A DNA stretch of 64,000 nucleotides from Paenibacillus rubinfantis (GTDB lineage Bacteria > Bacillota > Bacilli > Paenibacillales > Paenibacillaceae): NCBI RefSeq assembly GCF_001486505.1, contig NZ_LN909066.1:447795-511794 (forward strand). The letters run 5' to 3'. This document shows positions 50,284 through 58,166 of the stretch, in pieces; within the stretch, counting starts at the first letter, position 1; each line of letters starts with the position of its first letter. The translations under genes and the position numbers were made by a program. The notes under the pieces are model-generated. The model was not told where the DNA came from, searched no databases, and was given only the letters and a program-made list of their open reading frames with translations.

Positions 50284-51366
50284 TTATTCCTGATCAAAAT
50301 ATACAATCTTCCCCGATTCGGCGGATTGATAAACCGCTTCTAAGATTTGAGTCACAATCATCGCTTCTTTCGGCTTCACTAACGGTTCGGTATCATTGAC
50401 GATGCTGTGAATCCATTGCTTGGCTTCATACTCGAAATCAGTCAGTTTCTCCCCGCGGAACAGCTCTCTTGCGTTGGGGTTCACATCGATTTCATTCAGG
50501 AACAAGCTTCCGTCTCTCTCTCCGTTGATCCGCAGTTTACGGTTATTAAAATCCGCGCCTCCCTTCGTTCCGCACAGCAGGTTGCCGCCGCCGTCCGCAA
50601 TGTTCAGGGCCCAACTCGTTTCAATGATGACCGTGGCGCCGTTTTTGAATTTCACATATCCAAATGCGGAGTCCTCAACCTCGAATTGATTGGGATCCCA
50701 GGATCCCCATTCGTTTGCGGCATTTTCGGTATGCTTCAGTTTATGGAACACGCTGCCTACAACGCTTTCCGGCTCATAGTTATCCATCAACCAGAGGATG
50801 AGGTCCAGGGAATGGGTGCCGATATCGATCATCGGACCTCCCCCCTGCTTCTCTTTATCCAAGAAGACCCCCCAAGTAGGTACGCCTCTTCTCCGGGTAG
50901 CTACCGCTTTGGCGAAATAGATGTCTCCCAGTTCCCCGCCTACGATCATCTTCTTTAAAAGTTGGCTTTTGGCGCTGGACCGGCTCTGGTACCCGACGGT
51001 GAGCTTCTTGCCTGTTCGCAGGTGGGCTTCGTACATCGCTTTCGCCTCCGCACCGGTGACAGCCATCGGCTTCTCGCACATGACATGCTTGCCGCTCTCG
51101 AGTGCATCGATGGCAATCACGGCATGGGCGCTATTGGGGGTGAGCACATGCACGACTTCGATCTCTTCCACCGCCAGCAGATCCTTGTAATCGGTGAACA
51201 CCTTGGCTTCTGGTGTGCCGTATTTTTTCGCGGCGGCTTCGGCTCTTTCCGGAATCAAGTCACAGAAGGCCACCATCTGCACGTTCTCCACCTTAGCTAG
51301 ACTTGGCATATGTTTGTCATTGGCAATCAAGCCACAACCGATGATCCCAACTTTAACAGTTCTCAT
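50284..51366 (-). CDS. Gfo/Idh/MocA-family oxidoreductase
   Basis: 360 residues. N-terminal Rossmann motif VGIIGCGLIAND, the catalytic-type EKP in MCEKPMAVTG, and the C-terminal alpha/beta sheet domain. NAD(P)-dependent sugar or inositol dehydrogenases belong here. Last gene of operon D, 17 bp after the second oxidoreductase gene; start ATG 51366 follows GGGAGGGGAG. Substrate unknown, probably the sugar imported by the linked transporter or a derivative. Confidence 0.9.
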   Translation of the reverse strand: MRTVKVGIIGCGLIANDKHMPSLAKVENVQMVAFCDLIPERAEAAAKKYGTPEAKVFTDYKDLLAVEEIEVVHVLTPNSAHAVIAIDALESGKHVMCEKPMAVTGAEAKAMYEAHLRTGKKLTVGYQSRSSAKSQLLKKMIVGGELGDIYFAKAVATRRRGVPTWGVFLDKEKQGGGPMIDIGTHSLDLILWLMDNYEPESVVGSVFHKLKHTENAANEWGSWDPNQFEVEDSAFGYVKFKNGATVIIETSWALNIADGGGNLLCGTKGGADFNNRKLRINGERDGSLFLNEIDVNPNARELFRGEKLTDFEYEAKQWIHSIVNDTEPLVKPKEAMIVTQILEAVYQSAESGKIVYFDQE

Positions 51367-51383
51367 AGTCTCCCCTCCCTTCG

Positions 51384-52367
51384 TTATTTGAACTCCACCG
51401 TTCGGTTTTCCTTATGGGCGATGTAAGCCGCTTCCAAGAGCTCCGTCAACTTCGTCCCGTCCTCCAGTCCGAATGGCATCGGCTTGTCGTCAAGCAAGGC
51501 ATCCGCCCATTGCGTGATCGGAGCCGGCTGCGCGGCAGGAAGTTGCTGGGGTGTGATCCATCCGGAGAAGGGTAAATCAAGCTGCTTCGAAATGACTTTC
51601 ACGTTCGAATCCGAGATGATTAACGTGCCTTCGGTACCGTAAATCTCCAGCGCAGAAGGAGTTCGATACGTCACTAGGCTGGTCTCCACCAAAGCGACCG
51701 CATTGTTCGCGAACTCGATGGAGCATTGCGCATTATCTTCTACGGTGCGCTGGGTGAAGTAATGGAACATAGAGGTGATCCGTTTCGGCTTTCCTAAGTA
51801 CCAGCTAGCAAGATACATCGGATGACAGCCTAAATCCATCATCGCTCCACCACCCGCTTGCTTCTCATCATACCAGTACTCCGGAAGCCAATTATTCAAG
51901 GCCCCGTCATGGCCGTTCCGAATACGCAACAGCGTCACATTCCCTAGGAGCCGGTCATCGATCAACTGCTTCGCGAACAATTCATGGGGTCTCGTACGCG
52001 CAGGGAAGGAAATGCAAAACTTAACGCCGGCTTGGCGTACCGCTTCGGAAATCCGGTCGCATTCCTCCGTGGTCAGCGCCATGGCTTTCTCGGTAAAGAT
52101 ATGCTTCCCGGCCTGAGCCGCAGCCACCATGACGTCCGCGTGCATGCTTGTAGGGGCATCCACTACGACTCCATCAACGTCCTCGCGCGCTAAAAGAGTG
52201 TCCAAATCCGCCTCAAAATCCGCTCCCAGCCCGGCTGCCCATTCCTTCCCCCGGTCGGGTTGTTCATCCCAGACGGCTGTGATCTTCACCTTCCCGTGGG
52301 ATTGCAGCTTTCTGGCGTAATCCTCGGCATGCACATGCCATTTGCTTAACATTGCCACGTTCAACAT
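51384..52367 (-). CDS. Atypical Gfo/Idh/MocA-family oxidoreductase
   Basis: 327 residues from ATG 52367 (AAGGAGGG upstream). Overall fold is that of the family (GVVVDAPTSMHADVMVAAAQ; the second domain with GGGAMMDLGCHPMYLA), but the N-terminal glycine motif is missing: the strand leads into AMLSKWHVHAEDYARKL rather than GxGxxA, and the EKP motif reads EKAM. The HVHAEDY signature defines a recurrent subfamily whose cofactor use is not settled as far as I know. Sits between the binding protein and a canonical family member in operon D. Confidence 0.82.
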   Translation of the reverse strand: MLNVAMLSKWHVHAEDYARKLQSHGKVKITAVWDEQPDRGKEWAAGLGADFEADLDTLLAREDVDGVVVDAPTSMHADVMVAAAQAGKHIFTEKAMALTTEECDRISEAVRQAGVKFCISFPARTRPHELFAKQLIDDRLLGNVTLLRIRNGHDGALNNWLPEYWYDEKQAGGGAMMDLGCHPMYLASWYLGKPKRITSMFHYFTQRTVEDNAQCSIEFANNAVALVETSLVTYRTPSALEIYGTEGTLIISDSNVKVISKQLDLPFSGWITPQQLPAAQPAPITQWADALLDDKPMPFGLEDGTKLTELLEAAYIAHKENRTVEFK

Positions 52368-52403
52368 GTCATGTTCCCTCCTTCGTCTTGAGGATGAGCC
52401 GGG

Positions 52404-54110
52404 TTAGAATCCGACATCATCTCGTTCCGCCGCTTTTTGAGCCACAAACTCCGCCATTTCTTCTGCACCGGCAGCTCTAAATTTCTCTTGCACCTCATGA
52501 AGCATCTTTAAGGCTTCTTCATCGGACCCTGCGAAAAGCGCCTTTTTGAACTCATCATCGAAGTTCAAGCTGCTCGTTTTATCGATATACTCCTGATACT
52601 TAGGCCACTCTCTCGCCAGGTAGCTGGCGCTGACTTTGTCGATGATTTTGATCGGCATTTTGACCGAGAAGCTTTCCTCCAACTTCTGCCATTGCGTTTT
52701 TTGATCCTCCGGTGTAGGCCAAGTGACAGAATCGGAGAAGGCACCGATGAATCGTCCCGGAAGGAAATTAAGTCCCGCGTCCCGTTTCAGATCCGGGTTT
52801 TCGTCAAATTGCTTCTTCACGTCCGGAATCCATTGCGGAATCCCGTTCTCCAACGTGTAGTGCGTGCCTTCAATCCCGAAATACGCAAGCAAACGGCCTT
52901 CCTCGCTGTTGACATAATCAATGTACCGTAATGCTGCATCGGGATCTTTGATGTTCGCGCTTAAGAAAAGAACAGGGAAACCGGAGCGGCCGGGTTTTTC
53001 CACTTGCGTCCGAATTTCTCCGCGCTTATTCTTCATCGGTCCAAGCAGCTCATATTGCATTTCCGGATTGGTTTTATACAGCGTTTTCGATAACTCAGCC
53101 AACATCGGTTGAGCTCCGAAGATGGCAAGCTTGCCTGTCGTCAGCTTTTCATTGGCGGTTGTGCTCGTATTACTGAACGCTTCGAGGTCAAACAACCCTT
53201 CCGTTAATAGCTTTCTCATGTATAACAGTCGGTCCTCATAGTCCTTGGATTGCGTCCAGTGGATGAGCTTACCGCCTTCCTCGCGGTAGTCCGAGATATT
53301 ATAATCCGACCAACCGGCAAGGAATTGACCATAATCCCAACCATTCCACATCGTTCCTGCCGGGATCACCGGCTTGCCGGCGATATCCTTGAAGCCGCCG
53401 TCTCTGATCTTAACCAACAAATCATACAGTTCCTCTTGCGTATCGATATCCTCGGCTTTTACATTTAACGCCTTCAGAATATCGCCGCGGGCAAAAAGGC
53501 CATAATTCCAGTTATGAATGCTCTCGGGGTTTCCATCCGGGGTTTCCGTAGGAATGAGATAGGTCTTTCCTTCGAAATCCGGACCATTGAGATCAAACTC
53601 GTTAAAATCCTTGGCGATCCCAGTCGTCACCAGTCTTTTTACATTCGGATACTTATCGAGATAAGGGGTGAGATCCAAAATCTGTCCTTCCATCGCGGCC
53701 TTCTTGATGACTTGCCCTTCCCCTCCCGTAGTCGACCAGAAAGGGGCGTTGACGATATCCGGAACCGTACCGGAAGCAAAGATGGTATTCAGTTTTTCAA
53801 CTTCGCTGGTCGTGATGGATTCCATTTTTAAGGTGACCCCGGTTTTATCCCGGATTTGTTTGGCAACGGGGTTGTTCTCCTGATCCTGCGGGAAACCGGC
53901 GCCACCCCCGTTCCAAGTATTGAGGAAAGATAAAGTGACCGGCTTGATTTCTTCCGTACCCGAATCCTTCACGGTACCTGGCTCATTTGCGCCTGTGTTG
54001 CCCGTTCCGGCTTCCTCCTTCCCACCGGATCCCATGCATGCTGTGAGTCCAAATAGCAAGAATCCGATCAGCGTGATACTTAAGACACCCCTCAACCCTT
54101 TTTTCTTCAT
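52404..54110 (-). CDS. Sugar-binding lipoprotein of CUT1 importer D
   Basis: 568 residues. Lipobox FGLTAC near residue 20-25, Gly/Thr/Glu tether, LipO-type binding fold (LSFLNTWNGGGAGFPQDQEN; FASGTVPDIVNAPFWSTTGG). RBS GAGGGGAG precedes ATG 54110. Third gene of operon D after the two permeases and followed by two oxidoreductases. Ligand unknown. Confidence 0.87.
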   Translation of the reverse strand: MKKKGLRGVLSITLIGFLLFGLTACMGSGGKEEAGTGNTGANEPGTVKDSGTEEIKPVTLSFLNTWNGGGAGFPQDQENNPVAKQIRDKTGVTLKMESITTSEVEKLNTIFASGTVPDIVNAPFWSTTGGEGQVIKKAAMEGQILDLTPYLDKYPNVKRLVTTGIAKDFNEFDLNGPDFEGKTYLIPTETPDGNPESIHNWNYGLFARGDILKALNVKAEDIDTQEELYDLLVKIRDGGFKDIAGKPVIPAGTMWNGWDYGQFLAGWSDYNISDYREEGGKLIHWTQSKDYEDRLLYMRKLLTEGLFDLEAFSNTSTTANEKLTTGKLAIFGAQPMLAELSKTLYKTNPEMQYELLGPMKNKRGEIRTQVEKPGRSGFPVLFLSANIKDPDAALRYIDYVNSEEGRLLAYFGIEGTHYTLENGIPQWIPDVKKQFDENPDLKRDAGLNFLPGRFIGAFSDSVTWPTPEDQKTQWQKLEESFSVKMPIKIIDKVSASYLAREWPKYQEYIDKTSSLNFDDEFKKALFAGSDEEALKMLHEVQEKFRAAGAEEMAEFVAQKAAERDDVGF

Positions 54111-54176
54111 ACGACACTCCCCTCTCGTTAGGCATTTTTTATATAAAAGGCTTGGCCTCTTATATCGAAATCACAA

Positions 54177-55097
54177 CTACTCTTTCAGGGAACCCACCAA
54201 TACGCCTTTCACAAAATACTTCTGCAGGAACGGATACACGCAGATGATCGGTGTTGTAATAATAATGACAAAGGTCATCCGCAAAGCTTCCGGAGTGACG
54301 CCGCGCAACTCCATCTGCGCTTCGGTCATGTTCTGAATCGCGGAGCCGCTGTTCCCCGACGACGACGTCATCGACTGGAAGGACGCTTCACTGATCATTT
54401 TGTTCAGGAACGTCGCGGCCGGCTGCAGCTTCTCATTCTGGATAAAGAACTGACCGGTGAACCAGTCATTCCATACGCCCACCCCAACAAACAAGGCAAT
54501 GGTAGCCAGCACCGGTAGGGAAAGAGGCAGGATGATTCGGGCAAATACCGACAACTCGCTGGCTCCATCGATGCGGGCCGACTCCGATAATGCTTCCGGA
54601 ATCCCATCGAAGAATGTTTTCATGATAATCGCATTAAAAAAGCTATACAGAGAGGGCAATACCAGCACCCAAAACGTATTCAGAATGTGGAGTTGCCGGA
54701 ACAGAATAAAGGTCGGGATCAGGCCGCCGCTGAACAACGTGGTGAAGAAAAAGAAGAACACGATATACCTTCTTCCGGGCAAGCCTTTCCGCGACAGCGC
54801 ATAGGCCAATAACGCCGTCAAAAATACGGACCCGATCGTGACGACTAAGGTTCGTACAACCGAAACATAAAACGAATTTAAGATGAGCGGGTGGGTAAAT
54901 GCCTTGGCATAGTTCTCCAAAGTAAACACTCTAGGAAAAAAATAGATTCCGCCCTTCATCGCATCGTAGCCGTCATTAAACGACAGGGCCAGGAAATAAA
55001 CAAATGGGTACAGCGCCGTGGCGCAGAAAATAAACAACACCAAGTAGTTAAACCCCATATACAAACGGTCCGCCGACGTCAGCCTTTTCGCCCCCAT
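54177..55097 (-). CDS. CUT1 permease, YtcP/LplC type, importer D
   Basis: 306 residues from ATG 55097, with GAGGAGG 8 bp upstream; the frame's GTG at 55106 overlaps that site. Six transmembrane segments, EAA loop ALSESARIDGASELSVFARI, ending FLQKYFVKGVLVGSLKE. Second gene of operon D. Confidence 0.9.
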   Translation of the reverse strand: MGAKRLTSADRLYMGFNYLVLFIFCATALYPFVYFLALSFNDGYDAMKGGIYFFPRVFTLENYAKAFTHPLILNSFYVSVVRTLVVTIGSVFLTALLAYALSRKGLPGRRYIVFFFFFTTLFSGGLIPTFILFRQLHILNTFWVLVLPSLYSFFNAIIMKTFFDGIPEALSESARIDGASELSVFARIILPLSLPVLATIALFVGVGVWNDWFTGQFFIQNEKLQPAATFLNKMISEASFQSMTSSSGNSGSAIQNMTEAQMELRGVTPEALRMTFVIIITTPIICVYPFLQKYFVKGVLVGSLKE

Positions 55098-55128
55098 GCG
55101 TAACACCTCCTCAAGCGTCGCTGGCTTC

Positions 55129-56037
55129 TTACCATAGCGATACTTCGCTTACACGCCTTGAAATATGATTGACAGCCACAATAAGCAGCAACGAAATCGC
55201 GGATTTAAATAACCCGATAGCTGTGGAATAGGCGAGTTGCCCTTGCTGGAGCCCTGTTTTTAGCACATAGGTATCCAATATCTCCGAAACACCTAAGGTA
55301 GACGGGGTTTGCATCAGCCATATTTGATCAAAGCCCGCGTTCAGAATGCCGCTAAGCGAAAAGATCAGCAGGATGGCGATCGTTGGCGTGAGGCAGGGCA
55401 GCGTAATTTTAAACAGTTTGCTCCACCTGCCCGCCCCGTCGATTTCGGCCGCTTCATACAAGTGCGGATCGATATTCGTTAACGCGGCTAAGTAGATGAT
55501 GGAACCCCAACCGACCCCTTTCCAGATGTCAGAAATGATCACCAAAGGATAAAATAATTCCGGCTTGCCCATAAAAAAGATCGGATCCAAACCCATTTGA
55601 TACCGAATGTCATTGATCAACCCTACGTTTGGGGACAGGATCTTTTGAAGTAAGGTTACGACCACAACCCATGACACAAAATGCGGCAGATAGGAAATCG
55701 TTTGAAACACTCGTTTGATTTTGGCGTGCATGACCGCATTTAGCATTAAGGCCAGGATTAATGGAGCTGGAAACCCAAAAAGAAGCTTCAGGGCGCTGAT
55801 GGACAATGTGTTGCGGAGCACTTCGTAAAACCGGGAATCATGTAAAAACTGTTCAAAATATCTAAAGCCTGCCCACGGACTCCCCAAAATGCCCAGATTG
55901 TATTTGAAATCTTTAAACGCTATTAAAATGCCGTACATCGGATAGTAAGCAAAAACCAGAAACCAAATAATAGCGGGAAGCAAAAACAAATAGATATGCC
56001 TGAAATACCAGATTTTCCGTAATCTATTGGATCCCAT
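55129..56037 (-). CDS. CUT1 permease, LplB type, importer D
   Basis: 302 residues, six transmembrane segments, EAA loop HLYEAAEIDGAGRWSKLFKI. AGGAGGTGAT precedes ATG 56037. First gene of operon D, with a cre-like site 93 bp upstream. The stretch 56038-56400 holds no gene: besides the cre site it is AT-rich, with a TATATACATATATACCC segment near 56308-56324 and the terminator of the ManA-like gene. Confidence 0.9.
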   Translation of the reverse strand: MGSNRLRKIWYFRHIYLFLLPAIIWFLVFAYYPMYGILIAFKDFKYNLGILGSPWAGFRYFEQFLHDSRFYEVLRNTLSISALKLLFGFPAPLILALMLNAVMHAKIKRVFQTISYLPHFVSWVVVVTLLQKILSPNVGLINDIRYQMGLDPIFFMGKPELFYPLVIISDIWKGVGWGSIIYLAALTNIDPHLYEAAEIDGAGRWSKLFKITLPCLTPTIAILLIFSLSGILNAGFDQIWLMQTPSTLGVSEILDTYVLKTGLQQGQLAYSTAIGLFKSAISLLLIVAVNHISRRVSEVSLW

Positions 56038-56129
56038 TCTGCGATCACCTCCTAGAACTTCGTCGGATCGATTCTAGAGAATCGTCAATCCATACGCCGG
56101 TAGTTTAGCGACTTTCTCCCCCCCTTACT

Positions 56130-56143
56130 TGCAAGCGGTTTCA
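56130..56143 (-). promoter_or_regulatory. cre-like site upstream of operon D
   Basis: Minus strand TGAAACCGCTTGCA, 13 of 14 positions to TGWAARCGYTWNCW. It lies 93 bp upstream of the LplB-type start. Confidence 0.55.
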
Positions 56144-56338
56144 TTTATATGTTTATAAATATTCGATATAAACAAATATATTCAATATGCTATGAGAAAA
56201 ATTCCGTAAACCTTTGGGTTAAGGAAACCTTTAAGGTCGAAGAACTTTGAATTAACGGTAAACTTAACAAATCCCCAAAAATAACCCATAATGGGTATGT
56301 TCAATATATACATATATACCCAATACCCAAATAACAGC

Positions 56339-56380
56339 AAAAAGCGGGTGTCTCCAAAGAATCCTTTGGAACACCCGCTT
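56339..56380 (-). terminator. Terminator of the mannoside operon E
   Basis: AAGCGGGTGT (56342-56351) pairs perfectly with ACACCCGCTT (56371-56380), inner stem continuing, T run on the minus strand; 20 bp past the ManA-like stop. Confidence 0.88.
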
Positions 56381-56400
56381 GGCTTTCAGGTATTACGAAC

Positions 56401-58146
56401 TTAGCGGACCGACGCTACGATCAGCATGACCGTCTCCCCTTCCGAAATTCCCGAGGGCCGGACCGAGTAGTTGCCCACGGCTGCCGGAACAATGGCCGTT
56501 TCGGCATAATGGACGTCGAAGGGAGGAAAGGCGTTGGTTTGGCTGTATATCGTAATCTGCCCTCCTTCTACTAGGTTCAATACCTGGACGCTGTCCTTGC
56601 AGTCGATCTCGACCGTCGTCGAAAAGGTATAGCGGAACGTCTCGATGAACTGCCGGTGATGCAGGCCGGTTCGTTCCACTTTGCCGCCTTCCGATTCTTC
56701 CAGCACCTTCTCTTGATGAATGAGATTTCCCTTTACCCAAGACGTATCCCAATCCCACTGGATATTCTTGAGCCCGTGCTCCAGATGAGTTGGACGAGGC
56801 AGGCCATCCAAACCCACTCGCCCCCAATCCCAAAGCTTAAACGTAAAGATATACGGGGTCGCGCTAATCTCCAGCACCATCGTGTCTTTGCCCGAACAGT
56901 GGAGGGTGCCTGCAGGAATCAGCACATGATCATGCTTTTTAACCGGGATTTGGTTGACGTACTCCTCTGCCGGGAAAGGGGCCTCTCCGCTTTTCGCGCG
57001 GTACAAGTCATTCGCCATGCGTTCGCGGTCCACCTGCTCTTTGAGTCCCAAATAAACGTAAGCCTCTCCGTCTTCAGCAGCGTCCAAGATATAGTAGCTC
57101 TCATCTTGGGTATAGTGCATGCCAAAGGTCTGCTGGATGTATTCGGTCAGGGGATGGACTTGAAGCGATAAGTTCCCGCCTCCCATAGTATCCAGCAAAT
57201 CAAAGCGAATCGGGAATTCCGCCCCAAACCGGGCATGCACCCGGTCACCCAACAGTGGACGGGGGCAGAACAGCACCAAGTCCATCGCTGGAACCTCCAG
57301 AGTGACCTTGCCGAAACGAAACTGGAGGCTGTTCTCTTCCGGGACCCCGTCAAAGCTCCAGGCATAGTTTGGCGGTCCCTCGGGGAGCAAGATGTTTTCC
57401 TTCATCCACTGCCCGCCCCATACTCCGGGATCGAAATAAGGCTTGAGGCGGAACGGTCGCGAAGCCGACGCTTGAAGCGCGGTGCGAAAAGCGTCCCCGG
57501 TAACCAGGTTGGGCTGTCCCGGCTTGGTTGTTTCCATCAAATAATCCAAGCTTCCGATCAACTCGGCTTTGTGCCGGTCCGCAATGCGCCATTCAACAAA
57601 GAACCCGCGCTTGTACTTTTCCAGAATGGGCGCATCGGGATTGTCGGTTAGCCAGTTCGTCATGCCCCGGCGATAGCGCAGTTGAATTTCCCAACGGGGC
57701 AAATCGAGGTAGACCAGCAGATCCCCTTTCGTTACGAGTGACGCGCCGGTCCCATAGAGAAATACAGGGCCATCGGATCGACTAATTTCTGTCCTTAACG
57801 CATCCAGAGCGGCAGGATCAAAACAGTGGTCTAAGCGGCCGTAAAACATCACGCCAAACACCGGATCCGGCGGAAGGTTAGGTGCAAGGAGCTGTTCCAG
57901 CTGCTCGGACGGCAACAGGCAGCTTTCGCAGTCCACCATCTGCGCTGGAGATAACAGCGCCAGCTCCTTCGCCACTTCCTCCTTGTCCGTGCCTGGATAA
58001 CAATCAAAAACAATCACACGGCATCGATCCATTTGCCGCCTCAGCTCTTCCCGAACGGCTTCCCATCCCGAAAAAGCATGCTCATCCCATTCCGGAATGT
58101 CCACTACCGGATCCAAATCGTAGTTGCGGTATTTCATGTTGTTCAT
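56401..58146 (-). CDS. Mannose-6-phosphate isomerase-like cupin protein with N-terminal kinase-like domain
   Basis: 581 residues, nearly twice a standard ManA. Residues about 240-581 are the class I isomerase: metal ligands in NLSLQVHPLTEYIQQTFG and DESYYILDA, and a His in LIPAGTLHCSG. Residues 1-230 resemble a P-loop small-molecule kinase in layout (strand RVIVFDCYPGTDKEEVAKEL at the loop position, then LPRWEIQLRYRRGMTNWL), but the loop lacks the GxGK(S/T) pattern, so phosphotransfer is doubtful. As last gene of the mannoside operon it would convert mannose-6-phosphate, made by the upstream ROK kinase, to fructose-6-phosphate. Role of the N-terminal part unknown. Confidence 0.82.
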   Translation of the reverse strand: MNNMKYRNYDLDPVVDIPEWDEHAFSGWEAVREELRRQMDRCRVIVFDCYPGTDKEEVAKELALLSPAQMVDCESCLLPSEQLEQLLAPNLPPDPVFGVMFYGRLDHCFDPAALDALRTEISRSDGPVFLYGTGASLVTKGDLLVYLDLPRWEIQLRYRRGMTNWLTDNPDAPILEKYKRGFFVEWRIADRHKAELIGSLDYLMETTKPGQPNLVTGDAFRTALQASASRPFRLKPYFDPGVWGGQWMKENILLPEGPPNYAWSFDGVPEENSLQFRFGKVTLEVPAMDLVLFCPRPLLGDRVHARFGAEFPIRFDLLDTMGGGNLSLQVHPLTEYIQQTFGMHYTQDESYYILDAAEDGEAYVYLGLKEQVDRERMANDLYRAKSGEAPFPAEEYVNQIPVKKHDHVLIPAGTLHCSGKDTMVLEISATPYIFTFKLWDWGRVGLDGLPRPTHLEHGLKNIQWDWDTSWVKGNLIHQEKVLEESEGGKVERTGLHHRQFIETFRYTFSTTVEIDCKDSVQVLNLVEGGQITIYSQTNAFPPFDVHYAETAIVPAAVGNYSVRPSGISEGETVMLIVASVR

Positions 58147-58166
58147 ATCAAAGTGCTCCTCAACGT

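Noticed and set aside
50284-56037. Operon D as an inositol catabolism (iol) cluster
   Set aside because: Two Gfo/Idh/MocA proteins alone are not enough; no IolB, C, D, E or I homologue is present.
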